NCBI GenBank assembly: GCA_001972305.1
Contig: BDDD01000179.1
Coordinates: 124,001-188,000, forward strand
From: Cephalotus follicularis
Lineage: Eukaryota > Streptophyta > Magnoliopsida > Oxalidales > Cephalotaceae
Reading direction: 5' to 3'
DNA: 64,000 nucleotides
Part shown: piece after piece, positions 44,536 through 56,115 of the stretch
Numbering within the stretch: position 1 is the first letter of the stretch
Layout: each line of letters starts with the position of its first letter
Made by a program: the position numbers and the translations under genes
Notes under the pieces: model-generated
The model's input: only the letters and a program-made list of their open reading frames with translations
What the model was told of the DNA's origin: nothing
The model's database searches: none

Positions 44536-44894
44536 TGAGCAATCTGGGAACTTGACCCGTGTTTCTGTGGGTATTTTCACAAAGAAAACCGGGGTTACAA
44601 ATAGGTAGTTAAGTACGAAACCAACAAGAACAATGATAGATATTGAGAGAGGTTGAGGGGAAAAGAGAGGCAACTTCTTAGGGGTTTTTAGAACTTGAAA
44701 CAAAGATCACTAGTTTTCTGTTTTCTTGCTCCGTTAGAGGTTTCTCTCTTTGTCTTGTATCCTTGTGTCCCTCTCTATCTCTCTTTCTTGTAACCCAGGG
44801 GTCTCTATTTATAGAGTTTTATTCTCTAGATTTTGGTAACAGTAAGATTATCCCAAAGAAAAGAGATCATCCTCGTCCAGATTAGAACGCTGTC
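44536..44894 (-). repeat. 3' LTR of gypsy G, downstream part
   Basis: On the minus strand it carries a TATA box (CTATAAATAG, 44807-44813) followed by a leader rich in GAGAGA. It ends at 44536 in TGCTCA. The rest of the same LTR is at 57231-57634, on the other side of the inserted block. Net LTR length is about 760 bp. Confidence 0.55.
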
Positions 44895-45218
44895 AACACT
44901 GAGGGTATGTTTGGATTGAGGGTTTAGAGAGAAAAGAAGAGAAGAGAAAAATAAAATCTAAGTTGATGTTGTTTGGATGGAGAGTCAGAAAGGAAGAGAA
45001 AAGAGGAGAAAATTTTTAAAGATTTCCCACCATTTGTGATAACTCCACTTTTGCCAAGATTTGGAGAGAAAATGGTTTTATGATTTTACTTTCCTAATTT
45101 ATCCTCACTTTAAACACTTATTTCCTAAATTATCCTATGTCATAATAAAACCTAGTAATGTAATAATGACATATGGTAATTTTATTTTAAATGTTTGCTT
45201 TTCTTTTCTTATCATCTA
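44895..45218. repeat. MITE-like sequence left of copia E
   Basis: It begins with GAGGGTATGTTTGG, and a related inverted end (AAACATATTCTTAG) is at about 57213-57226. The interior is rich in GAGAAAAGAAGAG, and the right part contains the complementary TTTTCTCTTCTTTTCTC. This suggests one inverted-repeat element opened by copia E. No target duplication could be assigned. Confidence 0.45.
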
Positions 45219-45474
45219 TGTTGAAAACCAAACCAGAATACAGCTGTATTTTCTGTCATTTTTTAGATTTGATTGTTACCTTATATAGAGGAAATTATTT
45301 TCCTCTAGCTGGCTGATTTAGTTCCAATATTAGGGGAGACTTTTTAGGGATTGTAATCTTCTGTTTTTATTGGCTAGGAGAAATCTGGTGTGTATATAAA
45401 CTCATGTAAACTTGTTCTTTCACTCAAGAAAGAGAGGAATAAAATTAGTCTACAATATTCCACCATTTTCTTCA
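45219..45474 (+). repeat. 5' LTR of copia E
   Basis: It runs from TGTTGAAAACC to TTTTCTTCA, with a TATA box (TATATAAA) at 45393-45400 and AATAAAA about 40 bases further. There is no palindrome cluster. Confidence 0.9.
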
Positions 45475-45487
45475 TGGTATCAGGGCA

Positions 45488-46435
45488 ATGACTAAATTTC
45501 CTAGATTTGCCATGACTAGCGAGTCAGAGATGAGTGTTGCCGAACCTGCTCCAAATCCTCTTCCTTCTAATCTTCAACCTATTATTACTTATGAAAATAG
45601 TCTCCTCCCTATTACCGACCATAAATTCAACGGCAGCAACTACAACCAATGGTCACACTCAGTAATGATCTTTATTTGTAGAAACGGCAAGGAGGACTAC
45701 ATCATTGGAACAACTATTCCACCGGATGAAAGCGGTGCCAGATACCGAACTTGGAAGGCAGAAAACCACATGGTCATGTCTTGGTTATTGAATTCAATGA
45801 CAAATGAGATGGGGGAGAACTTCATGTACTATCAAACTGCCAAGGAAATCTGGGATGCAACTAGGGAAACCTACTCAAATAAGGACAATATGTCTGTTGT
45901 ATTTGAGATTAAAGGAGTTTTGCATGATCAAAGACGGGGGGAGATGACTGTTATCGATTATTTCAATGCTCTTATACGTTATTGGTAGCAATGGGACATG
46001 CTTGAAAATATTAAATGGCACTATCCCGAGGATAATCAGAAATACAAGAAGATTCTAGAGAAGGATAGAATCTACAAATTTCTTCTTGGTCTAAACAAAG
46101 AACTTGACGAGGTGTGTGGTAGAATACTCAGCATTAAACCTCTAAATAGTGTCCGTGAAGTCTTCTCTGAGGTGCGTTGAGAAGAAAGCTGTAGGAAGAT
46201 TATGTTGGGATTAGGAACAGAAATCCCTGCTTCAGCTAAGAATTCTGCACTTGCTGCCAACCGTGGACAGAGTTCCATCAATACCCAACAGCGGAGAAAC
46301 AACAAACCTTGGTGTGAACACTACCGCTGAACAGGACACACAAAAGATTCATGCTAGAAACTGCATGGGAGACCAGCTGATTGGAAACCCCGAATTCCAC
46401 AGGAACATAACAACAGGGAAATCTTGCAGCTGCTG
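45488..46435 (+). pseudogene. copia E gag
   Basis: The frame 45488-45988 (166 residues) starts shortly after the primer site and contains LPITDHKFNGSNYNQWSHSV and the capsid domain (MSWLLNSMTNEMGENFMYYQTAKEIWD). A TAG at 45986-45988 interrupts it. It continues in 45998-46180 (YKFLLGLNKELDEVCGRILS) and on to a zinc knuckle at about 46314-46360 that has a stop in it (CEHYR, stop, TGHTKDSC). Gag forms the particle. Confidence 0.8.
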
Positions 46436-46530
46436 AAACCCTGACCTCTGCCCATGTCGAACACAGTCCATTCAACAAAGAACAGAAGGATTTATTACAG
46501 AAGCTTCTTCAAGAATCGGTTCAAAGTGCA

Positions 46531-46980
46531 TTGAACACAAAGGTGGCAATAACTGCTCAAAATCGTAAACTCCTAACAACTTTAAGTGCTAGACAAGAAA
46601 ATATAGAACAATGGATTGTTGATTCAGGAGCATCAAACCATATGACAGGAGATAGTTCACTGTTTAGCACCTACAACCCATGTTCTACTAACTCTACAAT
46701 TCGAATTACTGATGGGTCTTTCTCTAAAGTTGCTGGAATAGATTCAGTGGTGATCACAAAGGATATTGTTCTCAACTCAGTCTTATTTGTGCCAAATTTG
46801 GACTGTAATCTATTGTCAGTAAGCCAACTAACCAGAGACCTAATCTATATTACTCAATTCTCTTCAAATCACCGTGAATTTCAGGTTATGGACTCAGAGA
46901 GGGCAATTGGCAATGTTGAGTTATGCGTAGGTCTCTATCTTCTAGGAGTTGATCACCTTGAACGACAAAAACAAAAGTAG
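46531..46980 (+). pseudogene. copia E protease
   Basis: The 149-residue frame contains the active site WIVDSGASNHMTGDSS and the C-terminal segment LNSVLFVPNLDCNLLSVSQL, and ends in the spacer before the pre-integrase domain at TAG 46978-46980. The catalytic core is intact over its usual length, but upstream gag is frameshifted relative to it. Confidence 0.75.
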
Positions 46981-47537
46981 TTTTATGTAGCTTCTACCTT
47001 CAATAAGGATAGTACTATTAGATTATGGCACTATAAAATATCTTGTACTTACAGAAACTTTTTCCTTCATTGATCAATAAAAGTTCTTCAAAGTTCCAGT
47101 GTAAAATATGCCAAGTTTCAAAACATATTCGACATTCCTAGCCCAATTAGTCCTATAAGCCTACTAAACCATTTTCTATGATCCATACTGATGTTTGGGG
47201 ACCAACAAGGGTGAATAATTTGAATAGTGCCATGTGGTTTGTAAGTTTTATTGACGATCATACGAGGGTAACCTGGCAGTTTTTCAGGAAAGGAAAATCA
47301 TAAATTGGACAAATTTCCAAAAGTTTCAACAACATAGTGCAAAATCAATTCCAGACAAAAATCCATGTTCTTAGACTGATAATGGTCAGGAATTTTTTAA
47401 CTCCAACCTTGAGCCCTACCTCATGGAACATGGTATAATCCATCAAAGTTCGTGTTTTGATACCCCGCAAACAAAATGGGGTATCTGAGAGGAAGAATAG
47501 GCACATTCTTGATAGTGTCAGGTCCCTAATGCTATCT
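46981..47537 (+). pseudogene. copia E integrase, N-terminal half
   Basis: Several frames are needed: RLWHYKIS, a pre-integrase Cys pair around CKICQVSKH, HTDVWGPTRVNN with the first Asp, FIDDHTRVTW, and the catalytic Glu region KQNGVSERKNRHILD (about 47467-47510). The copia sequence stops at about 47537 and a gypsy integrase follows in the same open frame. Confidence 0.7.
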
Positions 47538-48008
47538 CCAATGGCTGAGTTTGCATATAACAATTATGTGAATAGAACCATAAAGAAGACACCTTTTGAA
47601 GCGGCATATGGGCTAAAACCTCACGATGTTTTTTATTTAGTTCCATTACCTCAAGAAGCTCGGGTAAGTGATGACGGGGAGGCTTTTGTAGATCATATTC
47701 GAAGGGTTCATGAGGAGGTTAGGGCTACCTTAAAGGCTAATAATGAAGCTTATGCAGCAACTGCAAACCAACATAGACGAGTTAAGGAATTCGAAGAAGG
47801 GGACATGGTGTTGGTGCATTTGAGACGTGAGAGACATCCCAAAGGGACTTATCACAAGCTCCAGGCCAAGAAGTTTGGTCCATGTAAGGTGTTGAAGAAG
47901 ATCAGTTCCTATGCTTATGTAATAACCGCAATTTTTAATTCGATATATATTGTACAATTAATGAATAAAATATACATTAAATTGGAATTCATGTTAATTG
48001 TCCTTTAA
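47457..48008 (+). pseudogene. chimeric open frame: copia integrase joined to gypsy integrase end
   Basis: One continuous 183-residue frame starts in copia integrase (GVSERKNRHILDSVRSLMLS, residues 6-25). From about residue 28 it reads a chromovirus-like gypsy integrase C-terminus (EFAYNNYVNRTIKKTPFEAAYG, then VHEEVRATLKANNEAYAATAN, FEEGDMVLVHLRRERHP and KFGPCKVLKKISSYAYVI). It then runs into an LTR at 47918. The two parts come from different superfamilies. The frame is open but has no catalytic triad, and is probably a recombination scar. Confidence 0.75.
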
Positions 48009-48129
48009 TTATGCTAATTGGGGTCATTGAATTAAATTGAGGATTCAATTGAATTGCAAATTGGACTAAATTGAAGGGAATTGAAAGTAGGCTTAAAGAA
48101 ACTTTAAATAACGAATTCAGGCGCCAAAC

Positions 48130-48206
48130 CGACGACGCCCAACCGTCGACGAGAACAGAATTATGGCGCACTAACCGTCGACGCCAAAGGGCATACCGTC
48201 GATGCT
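48130..48206. repeat. GTCGAC-type palindrome cluster 5a
   Basis: Four cores (ACGACGCC, CGTCGACGAG, CGTCGACGCC and CGTCGATGC), each preceded by CC or AC, lie about 290 bases upstream of the TATA-like site at 48493. Confidence 0.8.
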
Positions 48207-48951
48207 TTGCACGGTGCCAAGTGTGTGTCACGCGTCAAATGGAACAGAGCAGTGGCACAAAAATGTTTCTTTATGCGGCAGGTGTCCTCCTAACGTGTTC
48301 AGCAATAGGAAACGTGTCACCAACTGTTATTGCTTGAAGGATTGGTGTCTGAATGTTGATTCTACACCTGTAATCTGCAAAACAAAAGAAAGAAAAGAGA
48401 ACAAAGAGAAAAGAAAACAGTGGAGAGAGAGAGAAAGGAAAAGGTTGAGGATTTGAGTTAGAGAATCCCACGAGTTCTTAAATGGATTCTTGTATATCAG
48501 CTGTGATTGTGAGCTAAGTGAAGTATTAAAACGTCTTGACAGGAGGGAAACAATCGGGAATTCCTAGAGTTGCGTGTGGAAGTGGAGTGTTCAAGGTTAA
48601 GTTTTGAAGCTTGAAAGGGTCCTGGTAAGCTACTGAATTAATTTTAGTTGTTGGTTATGGTTAATTAGTTGGATATACATACTGATTTCATTCTATAAAC
48701 ATACTGTGTTCATGTAACAATGGATTAAATTCTGGGAATTGAAGAGTGATTGGAGTTAGAAGAGGTTTGAGCAATAAAGAGAAGAATCAAACAATTGATT
48801 CTAGGATAGCAAACTGAGGTAGGTGGTATGACATGATTTTAAACATATAGCATGTATTTCGTGTGGACATGATTTATCTGTGGTTATATGATGCTGAATT
48901 GAATTGATTTGAGTGATGAAATGCATGCTCTGTTTCTGGAAAATTGCCTTA

Positions 48952-49130
48952 TCGACTTAAAGCGCTGACGCTTAAGTAGTGACCGTCGACGCTTAATGGC
49001 AAAATGTCGACGCTTTGAGTGAAATGATCGACGCTTAGACGCTCGAACGCTGTCGACGCTTTGGGTATACTGTCAACGCTTTATATATAACCGGCGACGC
49101 TTTAGTGGAAACAGTCGACACTTAGTGCAC
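48952..49130. repeat. GTCGAC-type palindrome cluster 5b
   Basis: About nine cores of the type TGTCGACGCTTTG or CGTCGACGCTTAA, with variants GCTGACGC, ATCGACGC, GTCAACGC and GGCGACGC, lie downstream of the TATA-like site. The layout, with clusters on both sides of the promoter, is the same as in the LTR at 23910-26481. Confidence 0.8.
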
Positions 49131-49661
49131 TGTTTAGGTTAATTTCGTAAATATTATACCAAATTCCATAGGGGATGATTTCCATAATCAACCTCTGCCT
49201 GGAATGATCAGAATATAGGATTTTGAACGGCTTTGTAGCTACTGCCTGATTGCATAAATTGAATTGAGTGTGCTGTTCATTGTACTGATTGAATCCTTAA
49301 ATTATTAGTGTTCTTAATTTTATGCAATTATATATTGCTATTACTACTGTTATAGATATTGTATATCTATCCCAGTATTTCATAAACATTACTGTTCTAA
49401 AGTAATTTCAAGGATTTCAACTATCGAATGCTATATGCATAATTTAACGTTTCCAACTACTGTTTTAAAGGAAACCTAGTGTTAAGTGAGAATTATTGAA
49501 ATGTTTTATCGTTTTCATAAAATGAAAACCCAGTGTAATGTTACTGTTCTCTCAAAGGGAACTTATTGAAGTGTTTTACTGTTTTCTCAAAATGTTACTC
49601 TCCAAACCAGAAAGGTTACCGCTGTTATTCTCTAGTCACTTGAAAATTCTACAGCTCACTT

Positions 49662-51100
49662 GATGTAACATTTTTTTGAAGATAAGCCATTTTATTCCAA
49701 AACCAATATTCAAGGGGAGAAAAATGTTACTAAGCAGGAATATCGTTTTGGGATGCCAACTCCTTCCCTTCCCATTCCCTCTATATTTCCTGAACCTCAA
49801 TCATTAGCACCACCAACAGCCGAATCTGACCCAATCCTTCCCTTCCCTTCCCTTCCCCTTCCCTCTATATTTTCTGAACCTCAACCATTAGCACCACCAA
49901 CAACCGAATCTAACCCTGTCCCATTCCAATCTGAAATTGAACCTGACCGAGAAGCTATACAAGGGAAATCAAAAGAATTACTTGTCTATTCAAGAAAATA
50001 CTTTAAAGGAGGCAGAGGACCGTACACAGCTGAAGCAAACCCAAGAAGCTGAACTTGGTCTAGAAATTTATCCAGGCAACACATCAACTGAGTTAAATTC
50101 TAGTGATTTATTTGATGATCTTAATCTGCCTATAGCCAAGAGGAAAGGAGTTAGATCGTGTACACAATATCCTATTGGGAATTTTGTGTCTTATGAGAGA
50201 TTATCACCGAATTTTAGAACTTTCACTGCAGCTCTAATAGATATTCATGTTCCTAAGAATGTTGAAGAAGCTCTTGTTCAACCTAAATGGAAGACAACAG
50301 TAATGGAGGAATTACAAGCTCTTAACAAGAATAACACGTGGTATTTTACAAATTTACCTACAGGGAAGAAGCCGGTTCGGTGTAAATGGATCTTCTCAGT
50401 AAAACACAATGCATATGGGAGTATCAATAGGTTCAAAGCCAGACTTGTGGCCAAAGGATTCACACAATCATATGGAATTGACTATGAGGAGCATTTGCTT
50501 ATGTGGCTAGGCTTAATTCTATCCGAGTTCTTCTGTCCCAAGCAAAAAACCTGGACTGGCTCCTTTATCAACTAGATGTAAAAAATGCTTTTTTGAACGG
50601 AGACTTAGAAGAGGAGGTGTACATGGATATTCCTCCAGGACTTGAAATGCAAGAAGGCTTTGGGAAAGTGTGCAAGCTTAGGAAGTCTTTGTACGGTCTT
50701 AAACAATCTCCTCGTGCTTGGTTTGAGAGGTTAACTCGAGTAGTAAAGAATCATGGGTTCTACCAATGTCAAACCGATTACACCATGTTCCTCAAAAGTT
50801 CTTCGAGGGTAAGGAAGCTATAATGATTGTTTATGTCGATGACATTATCCTAACTGGTGATGATCAGGTAGAGATAAAAATCATGAAGGAGTGTTTGGCT
50901 CAAGAATTTGAAATTAAGGATCTAGGGCAAGCTAGATATGTTCTTGGTATGGAGGTAGCTCGCTCCAAGAAAGGCATCTCTAAATCTCAAAGGAAATATA
51001 TTATTGATCTCTTAAAAGAAACGGGAATGTTTGGCTGCAAACCCGCGGATACACCTATTGATCCTATGAGCAAAAAGCATATGACAGAAGCAGGACCTTT
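49662..51100 (+). pseudogene. copia E linker and reverse transcriptase
   Basis: The linker (49753-50052) contains an in-frame 84-base tandem duplication (units from 49777 and 49861; SIFPEPQSLAPPT and SIFSEPQPLAPPT). RT enters in 49937-50575 (DLNLPIAKRKGVRSCTQYP, KPVRCKWIFSVKHNAYGSINR) and 50503-50823 ([34 protein letters not shown]). The active site YVDD is in 50766-51125 (IVYVDDIILTGDD). Frameshifts lie near 50000, 50495 and 50800. Copia F interrupts the connection segment at 51100. Confidence 0.8.
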
Positions 51101-51345
51101 TGAAAAATTCAGAAAGAAGAATTAAGATTCTTATTATTATTTCTGTCAAAGATACAATGCTATATATAGGGACTATTCAAGGAGCTAAAATAGGAAACAA
51201 ATCTAGCCATAATGCTATAATCCCACATATTAACGGATCTAGAAAATACAACTATAATCCCATAGATCAAGATATCTAAAATACAATTGTTTCCTAATGA
51301 TAAAATCTGGTTATTCCTAAAAATCTGGTTATTTACAATTCAACA
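51101..51345 (-). repeat. 3' LTR of copia F
   Basis: On the minus strand it runs from TGTTGAATTGTAAATAACC to AATTTTTCA. It contains a minus-strand TATA (CCTATATATAGC, about 51149-51160). Confidence 0.9.
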
Positions 51346-51352
51346 CTCCCCC

Positions 51353-52018
51353 TCAAGCTAGCGAATAGATGTCTTCCGTTCCCAGCTTGCAAATTATCTC
51401 ATGAAAGAGTCTACCATTAAGTCCTTTAGTCAACACATCAGCCAGTTGACTTCCAGAGGACACGTAGGATAAGCAGATAAGTCCGTCCAGCTTTTCCTTG
51501 ATGAAGTGTCTGTCAATTTCAATATGCTTCGTCCTATTATGTTGTAATGGATTATAAGCAATGTTAATTAGTGATTTGTTGTCATAATATAGTTTCATAG
51601 GTCCTTCCCAATTGATTTTCAAATCTTCCACGATGATTTTAAGCCACAATAGTTCACATATTCCTTGAGTCATTGCTCGAAATTCTGATTTAGCACTTGA
51701 TCTAGCAACCACGTTTTGTTTTTTGCTTCTCCATGTTACCAAATTTCCACCAAGAAATGTAAAATAACCGAATGTTGATCTTCTGTCCACTATGGATCCT
51801 GCAACGTCTGTATAAGCCTCTAGCGCTAACTTTTGACTTCTTTTGAATAGAACTCCGTTTCCCAGACCCCCTTTCAAGTAGTGTAATACTCGGTAAGAAC
51901 CTTGTAGGTGTGATTCCCTTGGATCATGCATAAACTGACTAATCATACTTACTAAGTAGGCAATGTCAGGCCTAGTATGAGCCAGGTAAATGAGCTTTCC
52001 TACCAATTTTTGATTCAT
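51353..52018 (-). pseudogene. copia F RNase H
   Basis: The 221-residue frame holds LIYLAHTRPDIAYLVSMISQF, the RNase H start LEAYTDVAGSIVDRRSTFGY (a residue pair is missing from the usual DADWAGS), ARSSAKSEFRAMTQ, KLYYDNKSLINIAYNP and the terminus IICKLGTEDIYSLA. Two of the acidic catalytic positions are readable; the small loss in the first motif probably inactivates it. Confidence 0.8.
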
Positions 52019-53200
52019 TTCTCAATCAACAGCCGGTTCTTCTTTTGCTTCCCAAAGTTTTTTATTAGGCTCAATTGGTGTAGCTGCTGGTTTACAACCA
52101 AGCTTTCCTGTTTATTTCAAAAGGTTCGTCACATACTTTGGGTTTTAGATAAAAATTCCTTGTCTAGAGTAAGAAACTTCAATCACGAAAAAGTATTTGA
52201 GTCTTCCTAGCTCCTTTATTTCAAATTCCCTTATCAAGCACTGTTTTAGATTTTGTTTCTCCTTCTCATTATTACCCGTGACAATTATATCATCAACATA
52301 CACTAGAAGTGCTGTTACTCCCCCTATGTCCGAGTGCTTGATGAAAAGAGTGTGATCACCTGGACTCTGTTTATATCCTGATACTTTCATTACTCTAGCA
52401 AACCTCCCAAACCAAGCTCTAGAGGATAGCTTAAGCCCATATAGTGCTTTCTTAGTCTACATGGTTTGTTTATTGTCTTTTCCCCTTCAAAGCCCAGTGG
52501 AATATTCATGTACATCTCCTCTTCTAGGTCTTTGTGTAAGAAGGCATTCTTTACATCAAGCTGTTGAAGTTGCCAATTAAAATGAGCAGCTAGAGAAAGT
52601 AAAATTCTTACAGTGTTCATCTTCACCACTGGTGCAAATGTCTCCTGATAATCTATCTACTCCATATGTTTGAGTATAACCCTTCGCTACCAATCTTGCT
52701 TTATATCTCTCAAGAGAACCATCAGCTTTGTATTTTAGGGTAAACACCCATTTACAGCCCACAAGATTTTTACCCTTTGGCTTATCAACGATTTCCCAAG
52801 TCATGTTTCTCTCTAGTGCATCCATTTCTTCTTTCATTGCATTCGTCCATTCTTCTTTTGACAATGCCTCAGATAAAGTATTCGAAATAGCAATAGTGTT
52901 TAGACTCTCAATAAAAATTTTATGAAGTGGTGACAAGCACTTAAGTGACACATAGAGTGATAATGGATATAAAGGTTGCTTTGTGCATCTCTCTAGTACC
53001 TTTTCTAACAGCAATTGAAAGATGACAGTCACTTTGTGGTGTATCAACTGATAGTTCATGCAAAGAAGGGTCAACATTTACAGGAATTTCATTAGCAGAG
53101 TTCGAATTGTCACTTTGAACTTGCGTTTGGTCCGGAACCACTGGTCTTCTTGTGTACACATGAGGTGGTCTCATAGAGTCATAAATACGGACAGATGTAG
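52019..53200 (-). pseudogene. copia F linker and reverse transcriptase
   Basis: From upstream to downstream: linker ending [11 protein letters not shown] (53174-52941), RT entry in 53077-52577 ([21 protein letters not shown], then a shift in the DYQETFAPV segment), 52629-52390 (QQLDVKNAFLHKDLEEEMYMN) and 52390-52145 with the active site VYVDDIIVTGNN. The KKSLYGLKQ segment is out of frame near 52440. At least three frame breaks. Confidence 0.8.
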
Positions 53201-54340
53201 GGGATGAAATTGGTGTAGATGCTGAAAGGGAAACTTGTTGTGGAATAGACTCAGGTGTAAGAATGGGGTTAGACTCTTTTGAAACAAGACTTGATTGAAT
53301 AGAAGGGGTAAGCCTAGGTTAAGGACACCAAAGTCTTTATCTTCCATAAATGAATTCGCTCTGTGAAGATAAGACTATGAGGAATAAGGTTTATTTTCAG
53401 CAAAGGTGACATCGATTGATATGTATAATTTCCTAAAAGGAGGATGATAACACTTATACCCATTTTGTGTAGAAAACTACCCAAGAAACACACACTTAAT
53501 TGCTCTAGGATCTAGTTTGCCGCTTTGATGGTTATGAACACGAACAAATGAGGTACAACCGAAGATTCTAGGTATAAGACCATTGCTTGTCCGGTAATGA
53601 GGATAGAACTTGGCAAGGACTTCCATGGGAGTTTTGTAATATAATACCTTGATGGTAATCTATTGATCATGTATGTGGATGTAAGGATAGCTTCCCCCAA
53701 ATATGATTTAGGAACATTCCCTTGGAATAACATCGCTTGAGTGGAATTAAGCAAATGACCATTTTTCCTCTCAGCAACCCCCTTTCTGTTGTGGTGTGTT
53801 TACACAAGATTACTCATGGATGATTCCCTCCTTCTGAAAATAGGGTGATAAAATTAGATTGAAGTAATCTCGTGCATTATCAGAACTAAAGTTCTTAATT
53901 TTTACCCCAAATTGGTTTTGAATCATGGAAAGAAAGTTAGGAACAATGCTACTCACATCAGACTTGTGTTTTAGTAGGAATATCTAAGTGACCCTAGTGC
54001 AATCATCAATCAAAGAGACAAACCACTTAGATCCTGAGATATTTGGAATCGTGGATGGTCCCCAAATGTCACTATGAATCAAATCAAAAGGATGAGAGCT
54101 TCTTTTATTGTTAATAGGAAAGGATACACGGGTATGCTTGGCAAATTCACAAGTATCACATTGAAATTCTTTAAAATCCAATCCCTTAAACAAAGAAGGA
54201 AACATGACATTTAAGACACGAAAAGAAGGATGACCAAAACGAAAATGATGAAGCCAAATGGCATCTTTATTTGAGGTACTAAGAAATGACAAGGGTAAAT
54301 TATTCATGACTCTCTTTGAACTACTCGGTGTCTCGAGATA
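53201..54340 (-). pseudogene. copia F pre-integrase and integrase
   Basis: The frame 54307-53984 has the pre-integrase domain (WLHHFRFGHPSFRVLN, CDTCEFAKH) and HSDIWGPSTIPN with the first Asp. Further on are FSSDNARDYF (Asp) and KGVAERKNGHLLN (Glu, with Lys where Asn is usual). The frame 53754-53512 has the C-terminal LGEAILTSTYMINRLPS. Stops follow the first and third segments. Confidence 0.75.
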
Positions 54341-54388
54341 GTACAGCCCATCCCTTTGCTTAGCAAGTCCAATCTTCCTCTCCGAACC

Positions 54389-54712
54389 CTAGTCTTGAAA
54401 AACACAGTAAGAAGGATGAAAAATTGCATAACATTTAAGGTCATTGGTGAGTTTCTGTATGGAGACAAGGTTGGCTAACAGTTTTGGTACATGAAGAATA
54501 ACTTTAAGAGTTAGGACAGGTGTAATATGGACATCACCTATTCCTGCGATCGTTGTAAGAGAACCATATGCTACCACTATTTTTCTATTGCTTGGACATG
54601 GAGTATAAGTACTGAAATATTGTGAGGTGTAAGTCATGTGATCAGTAGCTCCCGAGTCTATGGTTCAAGAATCACTAGAAAAACTTTTTCAGGGATGCAA
54701 TCCAAAAGAAAA
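54389..54712 (-). pseudogene. copia F protease
   Basis: The active-site segment TIDSGATDHMTYTSQ is just upstream of and overlapping the frame 54637-54389, which gives LKVILHVPKLLANLVSIQKL and ends before the pre-integrase domain at TAG 54389-54391. A stop precedes the active site. Protease would cleave the polyprotein. Confidence 0.7.
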
Positions 54713-54899
54713 TGGAGACTTACCAGAAAGTGCTAATAAACATGCACCTGAGGGCTTCTCAAGAGATCCTAACAAATTTATAATTCTCTCAATCTTTTCA
54801 CCGTTGAATCCTTCTTTCTCGTGTCCTTCACCGTGACTGGTTTGCTCAGTTAAGTGGGCCTGGGATCTTGGCTGTCATGCTCGGTTTCCCCATTCTCGG

Positions 54900-55746
54900 C
54901 TTGAGGTTGTTGGTTTACCATTCAGCTTCTAGCAACGATCCCTGGTATGCCTTGGTTTATTACAGTAGGTACACCATAAATTGTCCCGGTTGTTTTTCCA
55001 TAAAGGCCTTAATGCATCTGCCTTTCCTTTTTCTTCTTGTTGGGGATGTGCATTTTGAGTCACCAAGGCTTAATCTTCCAAAGCTTGCGGTTAAAGCATG
55101 ATACCTCTTCGACTCTCTTCTGCCCGGATTAGAGAAATTGTCTCCTTTAATGAAGGTATTTCTTCTTTTTCGAGTATTTGAATTCTGACCTGATCAAATT
55201 CAGGATTAAGATAAGCCAGAAAATCATATACCTTATCATTTTCAATAAAAATCTTTAACGTGGTTGCATCTTCCCGGCACTTCAACTCAAATACCCGATA
55301 ATGATCGAGTTCTTGCCATAGATTTTGTAGAGTATTGGCATATTCTGTCACAGTTTTGCTTCCTTGTTTCGTTGCACTGGTTTTCACCTTAATTTCATAC
55401 ACTTGGGCTGCATCTCTGGCCTTTGAATACGTCCTGCGAATGGAATCCCAAATCTCCTTTGCAGTTTTTAGAAACATGCATGTATCACTTATGGTCTGAT
55501 CCATTGAGTCCCATAACCATGACATATCATTGAATCAACATCATCCCGCACGTCAAATTCCGGATCTCCTGGTTTTGGGCTGAGTCTTCCTTTGCCCTTT
55601 AGGTATGTCTTGACAAATTGCGACCATTTGAGATAGTTCTTCTCATTCAGCCTATATGTCGCCCTGATATTTTGTAGATCCTCGATCTTGTGATTCGAAC
55701 TGACCTCCTCCGAAGTTATCTTAGACATGGACATTATCAAGCTCAT
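54900..55746 (-). pseudogene. copia F gag
   Basis: Frames 55746-55489 (ATYRLNEKNYLKWSQFVKTYLKGKG) and 55525-55091 (WLWDSMDQTISDTCMFLKTAKEIWDSIRRTYSK, YDFLAYLNPEFDQVRIQILEKE) form the capsid part, shifted relative to each other near 55505. A zinc knuckle with CTYCNKPRHTRDRC (Arg instead of Gly before His) lies around 54930-54975. The start codon at 55746 or the nearby internal Met codons is plausible. Confidence 0.75.
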
Positions 55747-55874
55747 AAGGAATAAAAGAGAAAAATTTTGGAGAATAGATTAAGAGATGGTGGGAAAATG
55801 CAACAATGAAGGCTGCAAACACAGCAATGAAGGCTGTAATTAAATCCAGAAACGAGCCTAATGCTCTAATACCA

Positions 55875-56115
55875 TGAAAAATTTAGAGAGAATAATTAAG
55901 ATTATTCTTACTATTATTTCTGTCAAAGATACAATGCTATATATAGGGACTATTCAAGGAGCTGAAATAGGAAACAAATCTAGCTATAATGCTATAATCC
56001 CACATATTAAGGGATCTAGAAAATACAACTATAATCCCATAGATTAAGGGATCTAAAATGCAGTTGTTTCCTAATGATACTTATTCCTAAAAATCTGGTT
56101 ATTTACAATTCAACA
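55875..56115 (-). repeat. 5' LTR of copia F
   Basis: It is the partner of 51101-51345, with small indels. Its outer edge abuts the CCTTT duplication, after which RNase H of element E continues. Confidence 0.9.

Larger units (their letters stand above)
47538..49661 (+). mobile_element. gypsy fragment (integrase end and truncated LTR) inside copia E
   Basis: The fragment holds the last 125 or so codons of a chromovirus-like integrase and, immediately behind, the first 1.74 kb of an LTR starting TGTAATAACCGCAA at 47918. This start matches the LTR at 23910. The LTR is cut off at about 49661, where copia E resumes with its DVTFFEDKPFYSK segment. Copia E lacks the roughly 120 integrase residues that should lie between, so the fragment replaced rather than merely interrupted it. 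A TATA-like TATAT is at 48493. Confidence 0.7.
51101..56115 (-). mobile_element. Ty1/copia element F, nested in E
   Basis: LTRs of 245 and 241 bp (51101-51345 and 55875-56115) are flanked by the perfect duplication CCTTT (51096-51100 and 56116-56120). The primer site is TGGTATTAGAGC on the minus strand (55863-55874), one change from the initiator-Met type, and the purine tract is at 51346-51360. Gag, protease, integrase, RT and RNase H run in copia order on the minus strand and total about 5 kb, near full length for copia. Stops and shifts are present in all domains. Confidence 0.9.

Noticed and set aside
44536-44894. 5' exon or promoter of ALADIN
   Set aside because: The minus-strand TATA and leader tempted this reading, but no ALADIN coding sequence follows and the ends fit the gypsy G LTR.
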